A stretch of 63,032 bases of DNA from NCBI RefSeq assembly GCF_902826555.1, contig NZ_CADEFI010000006.1, positions 6,591 through 69,622 on the forward strand, read 5' to 3'. The notes below the pieces were generated by a model. It did not search any database and was not told where the DNA came from. It saw only the letters and a list, made by a program, of their open reading frames with translations. The translations under genes and the position numbers were made by a program. Within the stretch, counting starts at the first letter, position 1, and the number at the start of each line of letters is the position of its first letter. Shown here piece after piece: positions 10,332-18,820 of the stretch. The DNA comes from an uncultured Hyphomicrobium sp. (GTDB lineage: Bacteria; Pseudomonadota; Alphaproteobacteria; Rhizobiales; Hyphomicrobiaceae).

Positions 10332-11315
10332 ATGACAGAGGACGAGGACATCTCGCTTCGACAGATCGTGGTCCAGGTGGCAGCGCTCGTCATCGGCTCC
10401 TGTGGCCTGCTGATGGCCTGGGCATACGTGTCCATCACCTACTTCATGCCGCCGCCCTATGACGGCGTCACGCTGCAACCCGGCGTCGTCTATGTCTCGG
10501 CACGCCGCTTCGAGACGGACGGCCTCGAGCGGCTCTCGGCGAACGGCACGGCGATCGACCTCACCCCCTGGTCTGCGAAAGGCCTTGAGCCGACCGTCAC
10601 CGTGCTCGTTCACGGCTACAACACCCAAGAGCACAAGATCGCCGCCTACTTTTCGGAGCTCGCAGCCTACCTTCAGGCCGACGGCCACTATCGAGGCTCC
10701 ATCGTCGTGTTCGACTGGCCGACCGTCGGCGTACCGTTGGATGAGCTGCCGACGGCCCAACGCGTCCAACTCGAGATGTTGGCGAGAGACCGCCCCGTCC
10801 AGCCGGGCTATGAGCTGGCGATGTACGGAATCGATCAGCGCCGCGCAGGCGACATCGGCGCCCGCACGTTCCTCGCCCTGCTCGACACGCTGACGAAGGC
10901 CAACGTGCGCACCATCAACGTCGTCGGTCACAGCATGGGATGCCAGCTCCTCGCCGAGGCCCTGAAGCTCGAGCCGGCAGTAGCCTCGCGGATAGCCGCC
11001 ATGGTCTGGCTGGCACCCGACGTCGATGAGGCCATCGTCGACGCGCCGTGGCTTGGGTCAGCCATCGATCATCTGCAAAACGGGATGACCGTCTACTATT
11101 CGAGGAACGACACGGTCCTTACCAGACTCTCGCGCCTTGCCAACGGAACCGGCCGTCTCGGCGCCACGGGCCCGGGAGCGCATACGCCGCCGCGCAAGAT
11201 GGCGTTCCTCGACATGACGGACGCGCTCGGACCCGAAAGCCCTCACACCCGCTATCTCGCCAAGGGCAGCCCGAGCCTCGAGCGGATCGCCAAGGCGATC
11301 GAACCGGCGCACTAA
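10332..11315 (+). CDS. Membrane-anchored alpha/beta hydrolase (DUF900-like)
   Basis: A 327-residue protein with one N-terminal membrane segment (IVVQVAALVIGSCGLLMAW), so the catalytic domain probably faces the periplasm. The hydrolase signs are the oxyanion-type strand VTVLVHGYNT, the nucleophile elbow GHSMG with catalytic Ser, and a later APDVDE segment. This resembles the DUF900 esterase/lipase-like family; the substrate is unknown. ATG at 10332 lies just after GGGGGTG; the longer frame from 10293 adds 13 residues with no support. It stands alone after the atp terminator and converges on the next gene. Confidence 0.75.
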   Translation: MTEDEDISLRQIVVQVAALVIGSCGLLMAWAYVSITYFMPPPYDGVTLQPGVVYVSARRFETDGLERLSANGTAIDLTPWSAKGLEPTVTVLVHGYNTQEHKIAAYFSELAAYLQADGHYRGSIVVFDWPTVGVPLDELPTAQRVQLEMLARDRPVQPGYELAMYGIDQRRAGDIGARTFLALLDTLTKANVRTINVVGHSMGCQLLAEALKLEPAVASRIAAMVWLAPDVDEAIVDAPWLGSAIDHLQNGMTVYYSRNDTVLTRLSRLANGTGRLGATGPGAHTPPRKMAFLDMTDALGPESPHTRYLAKGSPSLERIAKAIEPAH

Positions 11316-11378
11316 AGACATTCCGTCTCCAATGTGCTCCGCGAATCGCGGACCTCGCCAAAGCCTCCGGCGTCGCGC

Positions 11379-12323
11379 TCAGCCCCGCTCGAAAACGGGA
11401 ATCTCGAACTGGCTCTCGTAGGCGTTGCCGTCCTCGGCTTTATCCGTTGTCCGCACGGCAAGCTTCCACACGATACCGTCGCCGCCCTCATCGACCCGGC
11501 ACGCCGGCTGTCCAGCGGGAAGCGGAACATCGATGGGGATCGAGACCTGGCTAGCCGTCCACAACAGGCGATCACCTGCGATCTCAAACGATTTCTCCCA
11601 AAGGGTCTCCGCCGTCCGCTCCGACGTCGTCCGCCCATTCGCGCCCCGCCGCTTCAACCAGCGGACGTCCTCACAAACGAGTGTCGCCTCTATTGGGCTG
11701 TGCGGCCGCTTCGCCAGCCGTGCGGAGACCGTGCCGCGGAAGCTATCGCCCAGATAGCCGGGCAAAGTATCGATCGCGAGTGTCGAGTATCCGTAGCGCC
11801 ACCAGTGGAGCGTGACGCGCACCGCAACCAGGAGCCCGATCAGCCCGCATATCGGAAAGATCAGCCCCAGCGCGGCTTCGCCGTAGGATTGCTGCGCGGC
11901 GGCGATGATCTTGTCGCGATTGACCGACCAGATGAACGCGATCGCGCCCCACCAGCCGGCGCACCAGATCCACATGAAGACGGAGACGGCGAGGCTCGCC
12001 CGATCCGTCATGCGTCGCGCCACCCAATCCGCCCTCAGCATCCACGGCTGATAGGGATAACGCAGCAGCATGAGCTGCCGCCGCGACTCGGCGGCCGGAT
12101 CCCAGATGTAGAACCAGTAGAAAAATCCCAAGCCGATGCTCAGCATCGCGAGACCCAACACGATGAGCAGCACCGCGACACCGATGCTCTGCTCGCCTGA
12201 GTTGAGGATATCGACGGCGCCAAGCACGGCGCCGGCCCCCATCAGCGCCACCATCGCGAAGACGAGGTGAACGACGGCGGACCAGAACAGGGTGGCGAAG
12301 GTGGAGGGGGCTTTGGAGGACAT
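11379..12323 (-). CDS. Membrane protein of unknown function
   Basis: 314 residues, not recognised as a named family. Two N-terminal membrane segments (FATLFWSAVVHLVFAMVAL; GVAVLLIVLGLAMLSIGLGF) enclose a short loop, two more appear around residues 110-190 (VFMWIWCAGWWGAIAFIW; LIFPICGLIGLLVAVRV), and the last third is a soluble, beta-rich segment. The topology loosely recalls DUF3592-type proteins, but I would not assign it. No good ribosome-binding site precedes the ATG. It lies downstream of the small lipoprotein gene on the same strand. Confidence 0.6.
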   Translation of the reverse strand: MSSKAPSTFATLFWSAVVHLVFAMVALMGAGAVLGAVDILNSGEQSIGVAVLLIVLGLAMLSIGLGFFYWFYIWDPAAESRRQLMLLRYPYQPWMLRADWVARRMTDRASLAVSVFMWIWCAGWWGAIAFIWSVNRDKIIAAAQQSYGEAALGLIFPICGLIGLLVAVRVTLHWWRYGYSTLAIDTLPGYLGDSFRGTVSARLAKRPHSPIEATLVCEDVRWLKRRGANGRTTSERTAETLWEKSFEIAGDRLLWTASQVSIPIDVPLPAGQPACRVDEGGDGIVWKLAVRTTDKAEDGNAYESQFEIPVFERG

Positions 12324-12405
12324 GCGGCGGCTCGAACCAGGAAGGCGCCACCATTCTAGACGCGGATATTCTCAGGCATGTCCCTGACGGAACAGCGGAG
12401 CGAGA

Positions 12406-13062
12406 TCAGCCCGCGTTGGGCGTATTGCGGTCGAAGCCGACGTAGACCTCGAACTCGCCAGGGCGCGCACCCTCGGGCACGTTGAACGTCACCGTCCGCA
12501 CGGCCGAGAAATAGCCGATCGGGTTCTCCACGGCCACCGACGCATCGACGCGCAGCTTGTCTTCCGTGATGCGCTCGCGCTTGGAGTCTGTCACGAACAC
12601 GTTGATGGGCAGCGAAATCGGTCCCGAATGTCCACGCGGCCCGAGCAGGATGCGACCCGAGAAGCCGTACTTCACGGTCACCTGTGAGCCGTTCATGTGG
12701 CACTCGCGCGCGGTCTTGGTGATCTCGCCGCGATGCATGATCGCGAGCCCGTCGCCAACGCGGCCGGGTTCATAAATCGTGAGATAGCTGTCGCGCGGCC
12801 ACGTGACGAAGCGCGGACAGCCGGGTTGCGAATCCCCGCCTGCGAAAGCCGGGGCGCCATCGCCGCCGGCTTTGGCCGCCGCGATCAGATCCTGCTCGCT
12901 GACGCCGGTTGGCTCCGCATTGGCCGAACCGCCTCCGAGGATGCTTGAACCGAGTCCGGACGTGAGCGAGCCCATGCCGCACCCGCCGACCGCGGCAGCG
13001 CCGATGAGGGCCAATGCGACACCGGCCGCCGTCCCGAGCCTCGTCATGACGGATTGCGCCAT
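12406..13062 (-). CDS. Putative lipoprotein of unknown function
   Basis: A 218-residue protein with a lipoprotein signal: hydrophobic AAGVALALIGAAAVGG ending in a lipobox Cys, followed by a Gly/Ser-rich linker. The mature domain (CPRFVTWPRDSYLTIYEPG and later NVFVTDSKRERITEDKL) is beta-rich and unlike anything I can name. I chose the ATG at 13060-13062 because it opens directly into the signal and is preceded by GGAG; the frame extends upstream without such features. Probably surface- or periplasm-facing. Confidence 0.68.
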   Translation of the reverse strand: MAQSVMTRLGTAAGVALALIGAAAVGGCGMGSLTSGLGSSILGGGSANAEPTGVSEQDLIAAAKAGGDGAPAFAGGDSQPGCPRFVTWPRDSYLTIYEPGRVGDGLAIMHRGEITKTARECHMNGSQVTVKYGFSGRILLGPRGHSGPISLPINVFVTDSKRERITEDKLRVDASVAVENPIGYFSAVRTVTFNVPEGARPGEFEVYVGFDRNTPNAG

Positions 13063-13257
13063 TCGGCTCCGATCCCCATAATCCCCGTACTGTGTCCCAC
13101 CGACGCCGCGGCCACGGAGAAGGTGCCTCCAGCCCGCTGCGCCATTATGATGCCAGGACGATCGACTCAAGCTCTACCACCCTTGTCACGAAGCACAAAG
13201 CGGTCGCTCCCTTGACTCACATCAACAGAGCCGCACCACCCCGAGGACCCCGTTCCG

Positions 13258-14244
13258 ATGCCCCCTCACAGCGCCGAACATAGCCCGTCGACGCGTCCGG
13301 CCTTGAACGTGCTCCTGGCCGCCCCGCGCGGCTTTTGCGCCGGAGTCGACCGGGCCATCCAGATCGTGGAGCTGGCGCTGGCCAAGTTCGGCTCCCCCGT
13401 CTACGTGCGCCACGAGATCGTTCATAACCGTTACGTGGTCGAGTCCTTGAAGGCCAAAGGCGCCGTTTTTGTGGAGGAGCTCGACGAGATTCCGGAGACC
13501 GATCAGCCTGTGATCTTTTCGGCACACGGTGTGCCCAAGTCCGTGCCGCAGGCTGCAAAATCCCGCAATCTCTTTGCCATCGATGCCACCTGCCCGCTGG
13601 TGTTCAAGGTGCACATGGAAGCGAGCCGTCTCCACGCCGAGGGCCGCAAGATCCTGCTCATCGGCCATGCTGGCCATCCGGAGGTGGAGGGGACCACCGG
13701 CCAGCTGCCGGCAGGCGCGGTAACCTTGATTCAGACCGCCGCCGACGCGGAAGCTTTCGCGGCTGAGGATCCATCCCGCCTCGCCTATGTCACGCAAACA
13801 ACGCTCTCCGTCGACGACACGGCCGGCATCGTCGCCGTCCTGAAACGGCGCTTCCCAGCCATCGTCGGGCCGCACAAGGAGGACATTTGCTACGCCACCA
13901 CCAATCGCCAGGCGGCCGTGAAAGCCATCGCCGGCAAGGTAGGTCTGGTCATCGTCGTCGGCGCGCCGAACTCGTCGAATTCGTTACGCCTGGTCGAGGT
14001 GGCCGAGCGGGCGGGTTGCCCGAAGGCGGTGCTCATCCAGCGCGCGGCCGACCTTCCTTGGGACGCCTTCGAAGGCGTCTCGGCGGTGGGCGTAACCGCA
14101 GGCGCTTCGGCGCCGGAAACACTTGTCGACGAGGTTCTCGAAGCGTTGAGGCAGCGCTTTGAGGTCTCGATCGAGCAGGTCACGACCGCCAACGAGCGGA
14201 TCGCCTTCAATGTCCCCCGCGAGCTGCGCGAGCCGGCGGCATAG
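13258..14244 (+). CDS. ispH: 4-hydroxy-3-methylbut-2-enyl diphosphate reductase IspH
   Basis: The last enzyme of the MEP isoprenoid pathway; an iron-sulfur reductase making IPP and DMAPP from HMBPP. All three cluster cysteines are visible: [12 protein letters not shown] (Cys27), [11 protein letters not shown] and [10 protein letters not shown]. So are the substrate-binding motifs HGVPKSV and GAPNSSNS. The length of 328 residues is normal. It stands alone and is followed by a perfect inverted repeat. Confidence 0.97.
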   Translation: MPPHSAEHSPSTRPALNVLLAAPRGFCAGVDRAIQIVELALAKFGSPVYVRHEIVHNRYVVESLKAKGAVFVEELDEIPETDQPVIFSAHGVPKSVPQAAKSRNLFAIDATCPLVFKVHMEASRLHAEGRKILLIGHAGHPEVEGTTGQLPAGAVTLIQTAADAEAFAAEDPSRLAYVTQTTLSVDDTAGIVAVLKRRFPAIVGPHKEDICYATTNRQAAVKAIAGKVGLVIVVGAPNSSNSLRLVEVAERAGCPKAVLIQRAADLPWDAFEGVSAVGVTAGASAPETLVDEVLEALRQRFEVSIEQVTTANERIAFNVPRELREPAA

Positions 14245-14269
14245 AAGCCGGATCACCGCATCCGGCTTC
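14244..14269 (+). terminator. Perfect inverted repeat after ispH
   Basis: GAAGCCGGAT / ATCCGGCTTC, a ten-base stem with a six-base loop that begins on the last base of the ispH stop codon. It lacks a T-run, so it may slow or protect transcripts rather than act as a classic terminator. Confidence 0.5.
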
Positions 14270-14290
14270 ACGATGATAGGGGAATGCCGT

Positions 14291-14309
14291 GGCCGGGCTT
14301 GACCCGGCC
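14291..14309. repeat. REP-like palindrome
   Basis: GGCCGGG-CTTGA-CCCGGCC. Palindromes of this form (GCCGGGCTTGACCCGGC) are dispersed between genes in many Hyphomicrobiales genomes. Only one copy is evident here, so calling it a repeat depends on the rest of the genome. Confidence 0.45.
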
Positions 14310-14363
14310 TCCCAGGGCCAATAATCGACGGGAACCATCAGGCGCACCCGAGATACGCAATCC

Positions 14364-15335
14364 ATGGCCGTTTACACGGAAGTGACCGACGACGAGCTGG
14401 CGCCGCTCATAGCCGACTACGGCTTGGGTGAGTTGCTATCGTACAAGGGGATCGCCGAGGGCGTCGAGAACACCAATTTCCTGGTGCACACGACCCAGGG
14501 CACCTTCATCCTCACCCTCTACGAGCGACGCGTCGACCCTGCCGACTTGCCGTTCTTCCTCGGGCTTCTCGAGCACCTCAACAAGGGTGGCATCTCCTGC
14601 CCGTTGCCGGTCCGCAATCGCAAAGGCGAGGTGCTGAGCACGGTCGCCGGCCGCACCGCAGCCGTTGTTACATTTCTTGAGGGCGTCTGGCCACGCCGCC
14701 CCCGCCCCACCCATTGCGCAGCCGTCGGCCGCGCCTTGGCGGAGCTGCACCTTGCGGGCGAAAGCTTCGCGATGGTGCGCGAGAACGCGCTCGGTCTCTC
14801 GGGCTGGCACGCCCTCTACGAACGCTTTGCCTCGCGCGCGGATGAGATCGCCCCTGGCCTCAGCACGCTGATCTCCTACGAGCTCGCCTACCTCGACCGC
14901 GCCTGGCCGAAAGGATTGCCCACCGGGGTTATCCACGCCGACCTTTTCCCGGATAATGTCTTCTTTATCGGCGACACGCTCTCGGGCCTGATCGACTTCT
15001 ACTTCGCGTGCAACGACGCCTGGGCCTATGACCTGGCCATCTGCCTCAACGCGTGGTGCTTCGAGCCCGATTGCTCCTTCAACGCCACCAAAGGACGCGC
15101 GCTTCTCGCGGCCTACCAGAGCCTGAGGCCTCTGACCGCGGCCGAGCGGCAGGCCTTTCCGGTGCTCGCGCGCGGGGCCGCCCTGCGCTTCCTCGTGACA
15201 CGTGCGCACGATTGGCTGCACACCGACCGCAATGCGCTGGTGAAGCCGCACGACCCCAACGCCTACGTGCGGCGCCTGCGCTTCCATCAGGAGGTCGAGC
15301 AGGCAAGCGAGTACGGGCTGGAGCGCATTTCGTGA
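14364..15335 (+). CDS. thrB: Homoserine kinase (ThrB, kinase-fold type)
   Basis: Phosphorylates homoserine in threonine synthesis; its product is the substrate of ThrC, encoded at 24.6 kb. This is the aminoglycoside-phosphotransferase-fold type common in alphaproteobacteria, not the GHMP type. Evidence: catalytic-loop motif [14 protein letters not shown], the following metal site [10 protein letters not shown], and the characteristic start [20 protein letters not shown]. The stop codon overlaps the GTG start of rnhA by three bases, so the two are translationally coupled. Confidence 0.95.
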   Translation: MAVYTEVTDDELAPLIADYGLGELLSYKGIAEGVENTNFLVHTTQGTFILTLYERRVDPADLPFFLGLLEHLNKGGISCPLPVRNRKGEVLSTVAGRTAAVVTFLEGVWPRRPRPTHCAAVGRALAELHLAGESFAMVRENALGLSGWHALYERFASRADEIAPGLSTLISYELAYLDRAWPKGLPTGVIHADLFPDNVFFIGDTLSGLIDFYFACNDAWAYDLAICLNAWCFEPDCSFNATKGRALLAAYQSLRPLTAAERQAFPVLARGAALRFLVTRAHDWLHTDRNALVKPHDPNAYVRRLRFHQEVEQASEYGLERIS

Positions 15336-15784
15336 GCGGACAACCGAAGAAGATCGAGATCTATACCGACGGCGCCTGCTCGGGGAATCCCGGCCCCGGC
15401 GGCTGGGGCGCCATCTTGATCTGGGGCGAGCACCGCAAGGAGCTCAAGGGCGGCGAGGCTCAGACCACGAACAACCGCATGGAGCTGATGGCCGCCATCT
15501 CGGCGCTCGAAGCCTTGAAGACCGGTGTCGAGGCCGACCTCTACACCGACAGCGCCTACGTGCGGAACGGCATATCGAGCTGGATCCACGGTTGGAAGCG
15601 CAACGGCTGGAAGACAGCCGACAAGAAGCCCGTGAAGAACGTGGAGCTGTGGCAGCGCCTCGAGGCCGCCATGGCACACCATCGCGTGACCTGGCACTGG
15701 GTCAAAGGTCACGCCGGTCACCCCGAGAACGAGCGCGCCGACGAGCTGGCGCGCGAAGGCATGGCCGATTTCAAGAGCGCTTGA
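15332..15784 (+). CDS. rnhA: Ribonuclease HI
   Basis: Cleaves RNA in RNA-DNA hybrids during replication. A 150-residue protein with the acidic catalytic set: Asp13 in [12 protein letters not shown], Glu51 in NNRMELMAA, Asp73 in LYTDSAY and the final Asp in NERADELAR, plus the catalytic-loop His in [13 protein letters not shown]. It starts at GTG 15332, overlapping the thrB stop (GTGA). A much longer open frame upstream lies inside thrB and is not part of the protein. The thrB-rnhA arrangement is typical of this group. Confidence 0.96.
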   Translation: MSGQPKKIEIYTDGACSGNPGPGGWGAILIWGEHRKELKGGEAQTTNNRMELMAAISALEALKTGVEADLYTDSAYVRNGISSWIHGWKRNGWKTADKKPVKNVELWQRLEAAMAHHRVTWHWVKGHAGHPENERADELAREGMADFKSA

Positions 15785-15818
15785 CGCTCTCTGCCGCGCG
15801 AGAGCCCCCGAGTACCCC

Positions 15819-15849
15819 AAAAAAAGGGGGCCAGCTTTGCCGGCCCCGC
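15819..15849 (-). terminator. Rho-independent terminator for the 15.9 kb gene
   Basis: Read on the minus strand: GGGGCC stem (15842-15847 pairing with 15827-15832) followed by seven T residues (complement of 15819-15825). It lies 22 bases after the stop of the cysteine-hydrolase-like gene and between convergent genes. Confidence 0.8.
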
Positions 15850-15871
15850 TTCTTGTCGATCGAGCGAGGTT

Positions 15872-16438
15872 TTAGCCTACGCGGAACACGGCGCCTGAGA
15901 CCGATCGCGCACGCGTACGCACCGCGCCGCCGTCGTTGCCCGAGCGCACGAGCCACTGCCCGTTCGGCGCGCGGCCCACGATCTCGCCGACGTGGTGACG
16001 CCAGACGACGACCGCACCGACCTGCGGACCGCTCGCGCGGCCCCACTTGCTCCAGTTCCAGGCGAGGTTCAGGTGCGGACCGCCGCCGCGCTGCGTGCGC
16101 ATCCACCAGCCGCACCAGGCGCGCGGACGCGGCCCGGCGCCGCCGCTGTAGCTGCTCGAGCTGTAAGACTCCGTGCGCGCGGCATAGCGGCGAGCTTCGC
16201 GCTGACGAGTTGCATAGCGCACGCGCTGGCCGCGTTCACGCGACACGCGTTGCCCACGCTGGCGCGAGGCGCTGCGCTCACGCTTGGCGCGCGGACGATC
16301 GGCGCGCGTTTGATCGGTGACGGACGACTGCTGGACGAACGGGTTCCAGCTTTCATCACGAGACGGACGTGCGTCGGCTGACGTCGCGCAGGCAAATGCC
16401 ACTAGCGTCGCCGCGACGGCGATGACGTTTTTTCTCAT
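15872..16438 (-). CDS. Secreted CHAP/NlpC-like protein with Arg-rich linker
   Basis: About 188 residues. A Sec signal (VIAVAATLVAFACATSADA) is followed by an extremely Arg/Gln/Ser-rich segment of about 65 residues containing two near-copies of RGQRV, then a C-terminal domain with GPRPRAWCGWWMRT, an aromatic NLAWNWSKWG stretch, and GAVVVWRHHVGEIVG. A Cys near the domain start and a His in a strand reading VWxHHVG are the layout of CHAP/NlpC-type cysteine hydrolases; Rhizobiales carry similar short proteins. Cell-wall or other amide hydrolysis is inferred. I chose the ATG at 16438 (MRKNVIAVAATL) because it opens on the signal; ATG at 16468 is ten residues longer. Confidence 0.65.
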   Translation of the reverse strand: MRKNVIAVAATLVAFACATSADARPSRDESWNPFVQQSSVTDQTRADRPRAKRERSASRQRGQRVSRERGQRVRYATRQREARRYAARTESYSSSSYSGGAGPRPRAWCGWWMRTQRGGGPHLNLAWNWSKWGRASGPQVGAVVVWRHHVGEIVGRAPNGQWLVRSGNDGGAVRTRARSVSGAVFRVG

Positions 16439-16555
16439 CTCTTGGATCCCCTGTACTTGCTTACTCAATGCTTACTGAACAACGCCGCCAGTCGCACAAG
16501 CACAGGGCCGAAACAAGGAAACGGAACGCAAGCGCGTCAATATGTCCATGCCCGG

Positions 16556-16576
16556 AAAACGCAGGCGACGCCTGCG
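16556..16576 (-). terminator. Probable terminator downstream of the peroxiredoxin gene
   Basis: CGCAGGC-GAC-GCCTGCG hairpin (seven-base stem), followed on the minus strand by TTTT (complement of 16556-16559). It lies about 40 bases past the stop codon of the peroxiredoxin gene. Confidence 0.55.
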
Positions 16577-16616
16577 GATAACAAGTAAAGCTCAAGTATA
16601 AATTGAGGGCATAAAC

Positions 16617-17102
16617 TCAGAAAGAGGCGAGCACTTTCTCGGCCGTCGCCTTGATATGCTCGGGAGGACTGTCTTCGACGGCGAGATACTTCACGACCCC
16701 GTCCTCCACCACCAGCGCGTATCGCTGCGAGCGAACGCCAAGCCCGAAGTTCGTAAGGTCGATATTGAGACCAAGCGCGCTCGCGAAGTCGCCATTGCCG
16801 TCCGCCAGCATGGTGATGTCGTCCTGCGCCCCGCGCAATTTGGACCAGGCGTTGAGAACGAACACGTCGTTGACCGCCGTGCAGGCGATCATCGTCACAC
16901 CCTTGGCCTTGATGGCGTTGGCGAGCCCCACGAACCCCGGCAGATGTTGCTCGCTGCAGGTCGGCGTGAAGGCACCGGGCACAGCAAAGAGAACGACCGT
17001 CTTTTCCTTGAACAGGTCGCTCGACGACACCTGCTCGGGCCCACCCTCGCCCATGATGGTGAATGTCGCCTCGGGCAGCCTGTCGCCGACTTTGATGCTC
17101 AT
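16617..17102 (-). CDS. Prx5-type peroxiredoxin
   Basis: A 161-residue thiol peroxidase of the AhpE/Prx5 (glutaredoxin-linked) class that reduces peroxides. The peroxidatic Cys49 lies in PGAFTPTCSEQHLPGF; another Cys (Cys74) is in MIACTAVND, and no resolving Cys in the typical 2-Cys position is evident. It ends with the family-typical VSSADKVLASF-like tail (ATAEKVLASF). The start MSIKVGDRLPEATF at 17102 is the usual family start; an 11-residue extension is possible. It follows the DsbD-alpha-like gene by 43 bases on the same strand. Confidence 0.92.
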   Translation of the reverse strand: MSIKVGDRLPEATFTIMGEGGPEQVSSSDLFKEKTVVLFAVPGAFTPTCSEQHLPGFVGLANAIKAKGVTMIACTAVNDVFVLNAWSKLRGAQDDITMLADGNGDFASALGLNIDLTNFGLGVRSQRYALVVEDGVVKYLAVEDSPPEHIKATAEKVLASF

Positions 17103-17145
17103 GAGTTCCCTCCACGCCAATGTCTTGTGTTGCACATGCCGCCAC

Positions 17146-18003
17146 TCATTGGGCGACGAACGTTGCGAACGACGCGCCGCTTTCGCTGACGAGCGTCACC
17201 GTGACCGGCTTGCCCTTGAGCGCGGCGAGATCGACATCTGTCCCCAAAGCGGCCTCGAACAGGGCCCGCCCCGTGCCGTCGATATCACCGACACGCTCGG
17301 GAAGCGGCAAAAACAGCCCATCCGGCGCCTCCAAGAACACGTCCGCACCAGCCCCATCGCCCGCGAATGTGGCCTCGACCGCGATCTTTGGCGAGGCCCC
17401 CTCGAGCGTCGCGACAGCACGGACGAGCACCGGATCGCCGGCCGCGAGATTGTCCTGCGGCCTCGGAACGCGCTTCAGCGTCTCCTCGACGTCCGCAGGT
17501 AGCGCCTCGCTCACACCCGCCGGAACATCGAGTGCAAGTTCCGCTTCCACTGGAATGCAGATGTCCTTGCAGATGCCATAGTGGACGCCGACCACCAGCG
17601 TGATCGGCTCGCCCTTGTTTAGCGGCGTGAGGGTGACGGGGAGCACCAGTTCATCCATGTAGCCGATCGTGCTTCCCGACTTGTCGGTGAACCGGTGCGG
17701 CGCCGGAAATGCGACCGTTGCGGCCGCGAGATTCGTGGATTTCGACCAATCGAACGAAGGCGGCAGGCCGCCGGCATCGCCGGGCGTGCGCCAATACGTT
17801 TTCCAGCCAGGCTCGAGCGCGATTTCAATGAAGGCAAGGGGAGAGCCGGATGAGCCTTGGGCAGCACCACCCACCAGCAGCCTCGCCTTGGCCTTGGGCG
17901 CCTGCACCCAAGGCGAGGAGGCCGCCCACCCGCTTGAAGCGGCCACGACGAGAGCAAATATGACATTTAATGTGAGGTGCAGACTGCGGAATTTTGGGCT
18001 CAT
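17146..18003 (-). CDS. Stand-alone DsbD-alpha-domain periplasmic protein
   Basis: A 285-residue exported protein. A signal peptide (LNVIFALVVAASSGWA) is followed by an immunoglobulin-like DsbD N-terminal (alpha) domain with the redox motif GICKDICIP and surrounding YMDELVLPVTL. It has neither the eight-helix membrane core nor the thioredoxin gamma domain of full DsbD. In DsbD this domain passes electrons from the inner-membrane core to periplasmic partners, so a stand-alone copy needs a separate reductant (inference). ATG at 18001-18003 was chosen as the nearest start to the signal; its ribosome-binding site is poor, and ATG at 18045 is an alternative. Confidence 0.82.
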   Translation of the reverse strand: MSPKFRSLHLTLNVIFALVVAASSGWAASSPWVQAPKAKARLLVGGAAQGSSGSPLAFIEIALEPGWKTYWRTPGDAGGLPPSFDWSKSTNLAAATVAFPAPHRFTDKSGSTIGYMDELVLPVTLTPLNKGEPITLVVGVHYGICKDICIPVEAELALDVPAGVSEALPADVEETLKRVPRPQDNLAAGDPVLVRAVATLEGASPKIAVEATFAGDGAGADVFLEAPDGLFLPLPERVGDIDGTGRALFEAALGTDVDLAALKGKPVTVTLVSESGASFATFVAQ

Positions 18004-18166
18004 CTTGGGGCTCTGGCACTTCCATTCGACCGCATGCGCAAGCATGTAGCACATCCGCGGCGCATTTTTAGATTGGGACGCGAACATATTTGAACAGCAG
18101 GAATCCCCGGAATAGTTCGGATTTCGCGGCTTCACAGGCGCCCGCCATGGGGGCTAGTCTCTCGTC

Positions 18167-18781
18167 ATGAGCACGCCGAGAACGAAGCGGAAAAAGCGCG
18201 GCGACAGCAGTCTCAAGGGGCAGCTTCTTGTTGCCATGCCATTGATGACCGACAGGCGGTTCGCCCGCTCGGTTATATACTTGTGCGCTCACTCCGACGA
18301 CGGAGCCATGGGCCTCATCATCAATCACCGCGCCGATCACATCAGCTTCCCCGATCTTCTAGATCGCCTCGGTATCGCTCCGCACGGCGCGGAGGAGGGC
18401 ATTTCGAACGACATCCTGGAGCGGCAAGTGCATGTCGGCGGCCCGGTCGAAACGGGGCGTGGCTTTGTGCTTCACTCTTCAGACTATCATTCCAATGAAT
18501 CGACGCTGCCCATCGACCATGACGTGAGCCTCACCGCCTCGATCGAGATCCTGAAGGCCATCGCCCAAGGTGAAGGCCCGATCCATGCCATGCTTGCGCT
18601 CGGCTACGCGGGTTGGTCCGCGGGCCAGCTTGAAAGCGAGATCCAGGCCAACGGCTGGCTGCATTGCCCGCCCGATCTCAACCTTCTTTTCGACCAGGAC
18701 ATCGAAGGCAAGTACGCGCGCGCTCTGGCGAAGATCGGCGTCGATCCGTCCCATCTCGTGAGCGACGCCGGCCACGCCTGA
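18167..18781 (+). CDS. YqgE/AlgH family protein (UPF0301)
   Basis: A 204-residue cytoplasmic protein of the widespread YqgE/AlgH family. Diagnostic segments: LKGQLLVAMPLMTDRRFARSV, MGLIINHRA, VHVGGPVETGRGFVLHS and LGYAGWSAGQLESE. The molecular function is not settled; AlgH has been linked to alginate expression in pseudomonads. It is divergent from the DsbD-alpha gene and convergent with the large GGDEF/EAL gene. Confidence 0.93.
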   Translation: MSTPRTKRKKRGDSSLKGQLLVAMPLMTDRRFARSVIYLCAHSDDGAMGLIINHRADHISFPDLLDRLGIAPHGAEEGISNDILERQVHVGGPVETGRGFVLHSSDYHSNESTLPIDHDVSLTASIEILKAIAQGEGPIHAMLALGYAGWSAGQLESEIQANGWLHCPPDLNLLFDQDIEGKYARALAKIGVDPSHLVSDAGHA

Positions 18782-18820
18782 AGACAGGCATCCCCTGCCC
18801 GTTGCGTAGTGCCAAAACCT

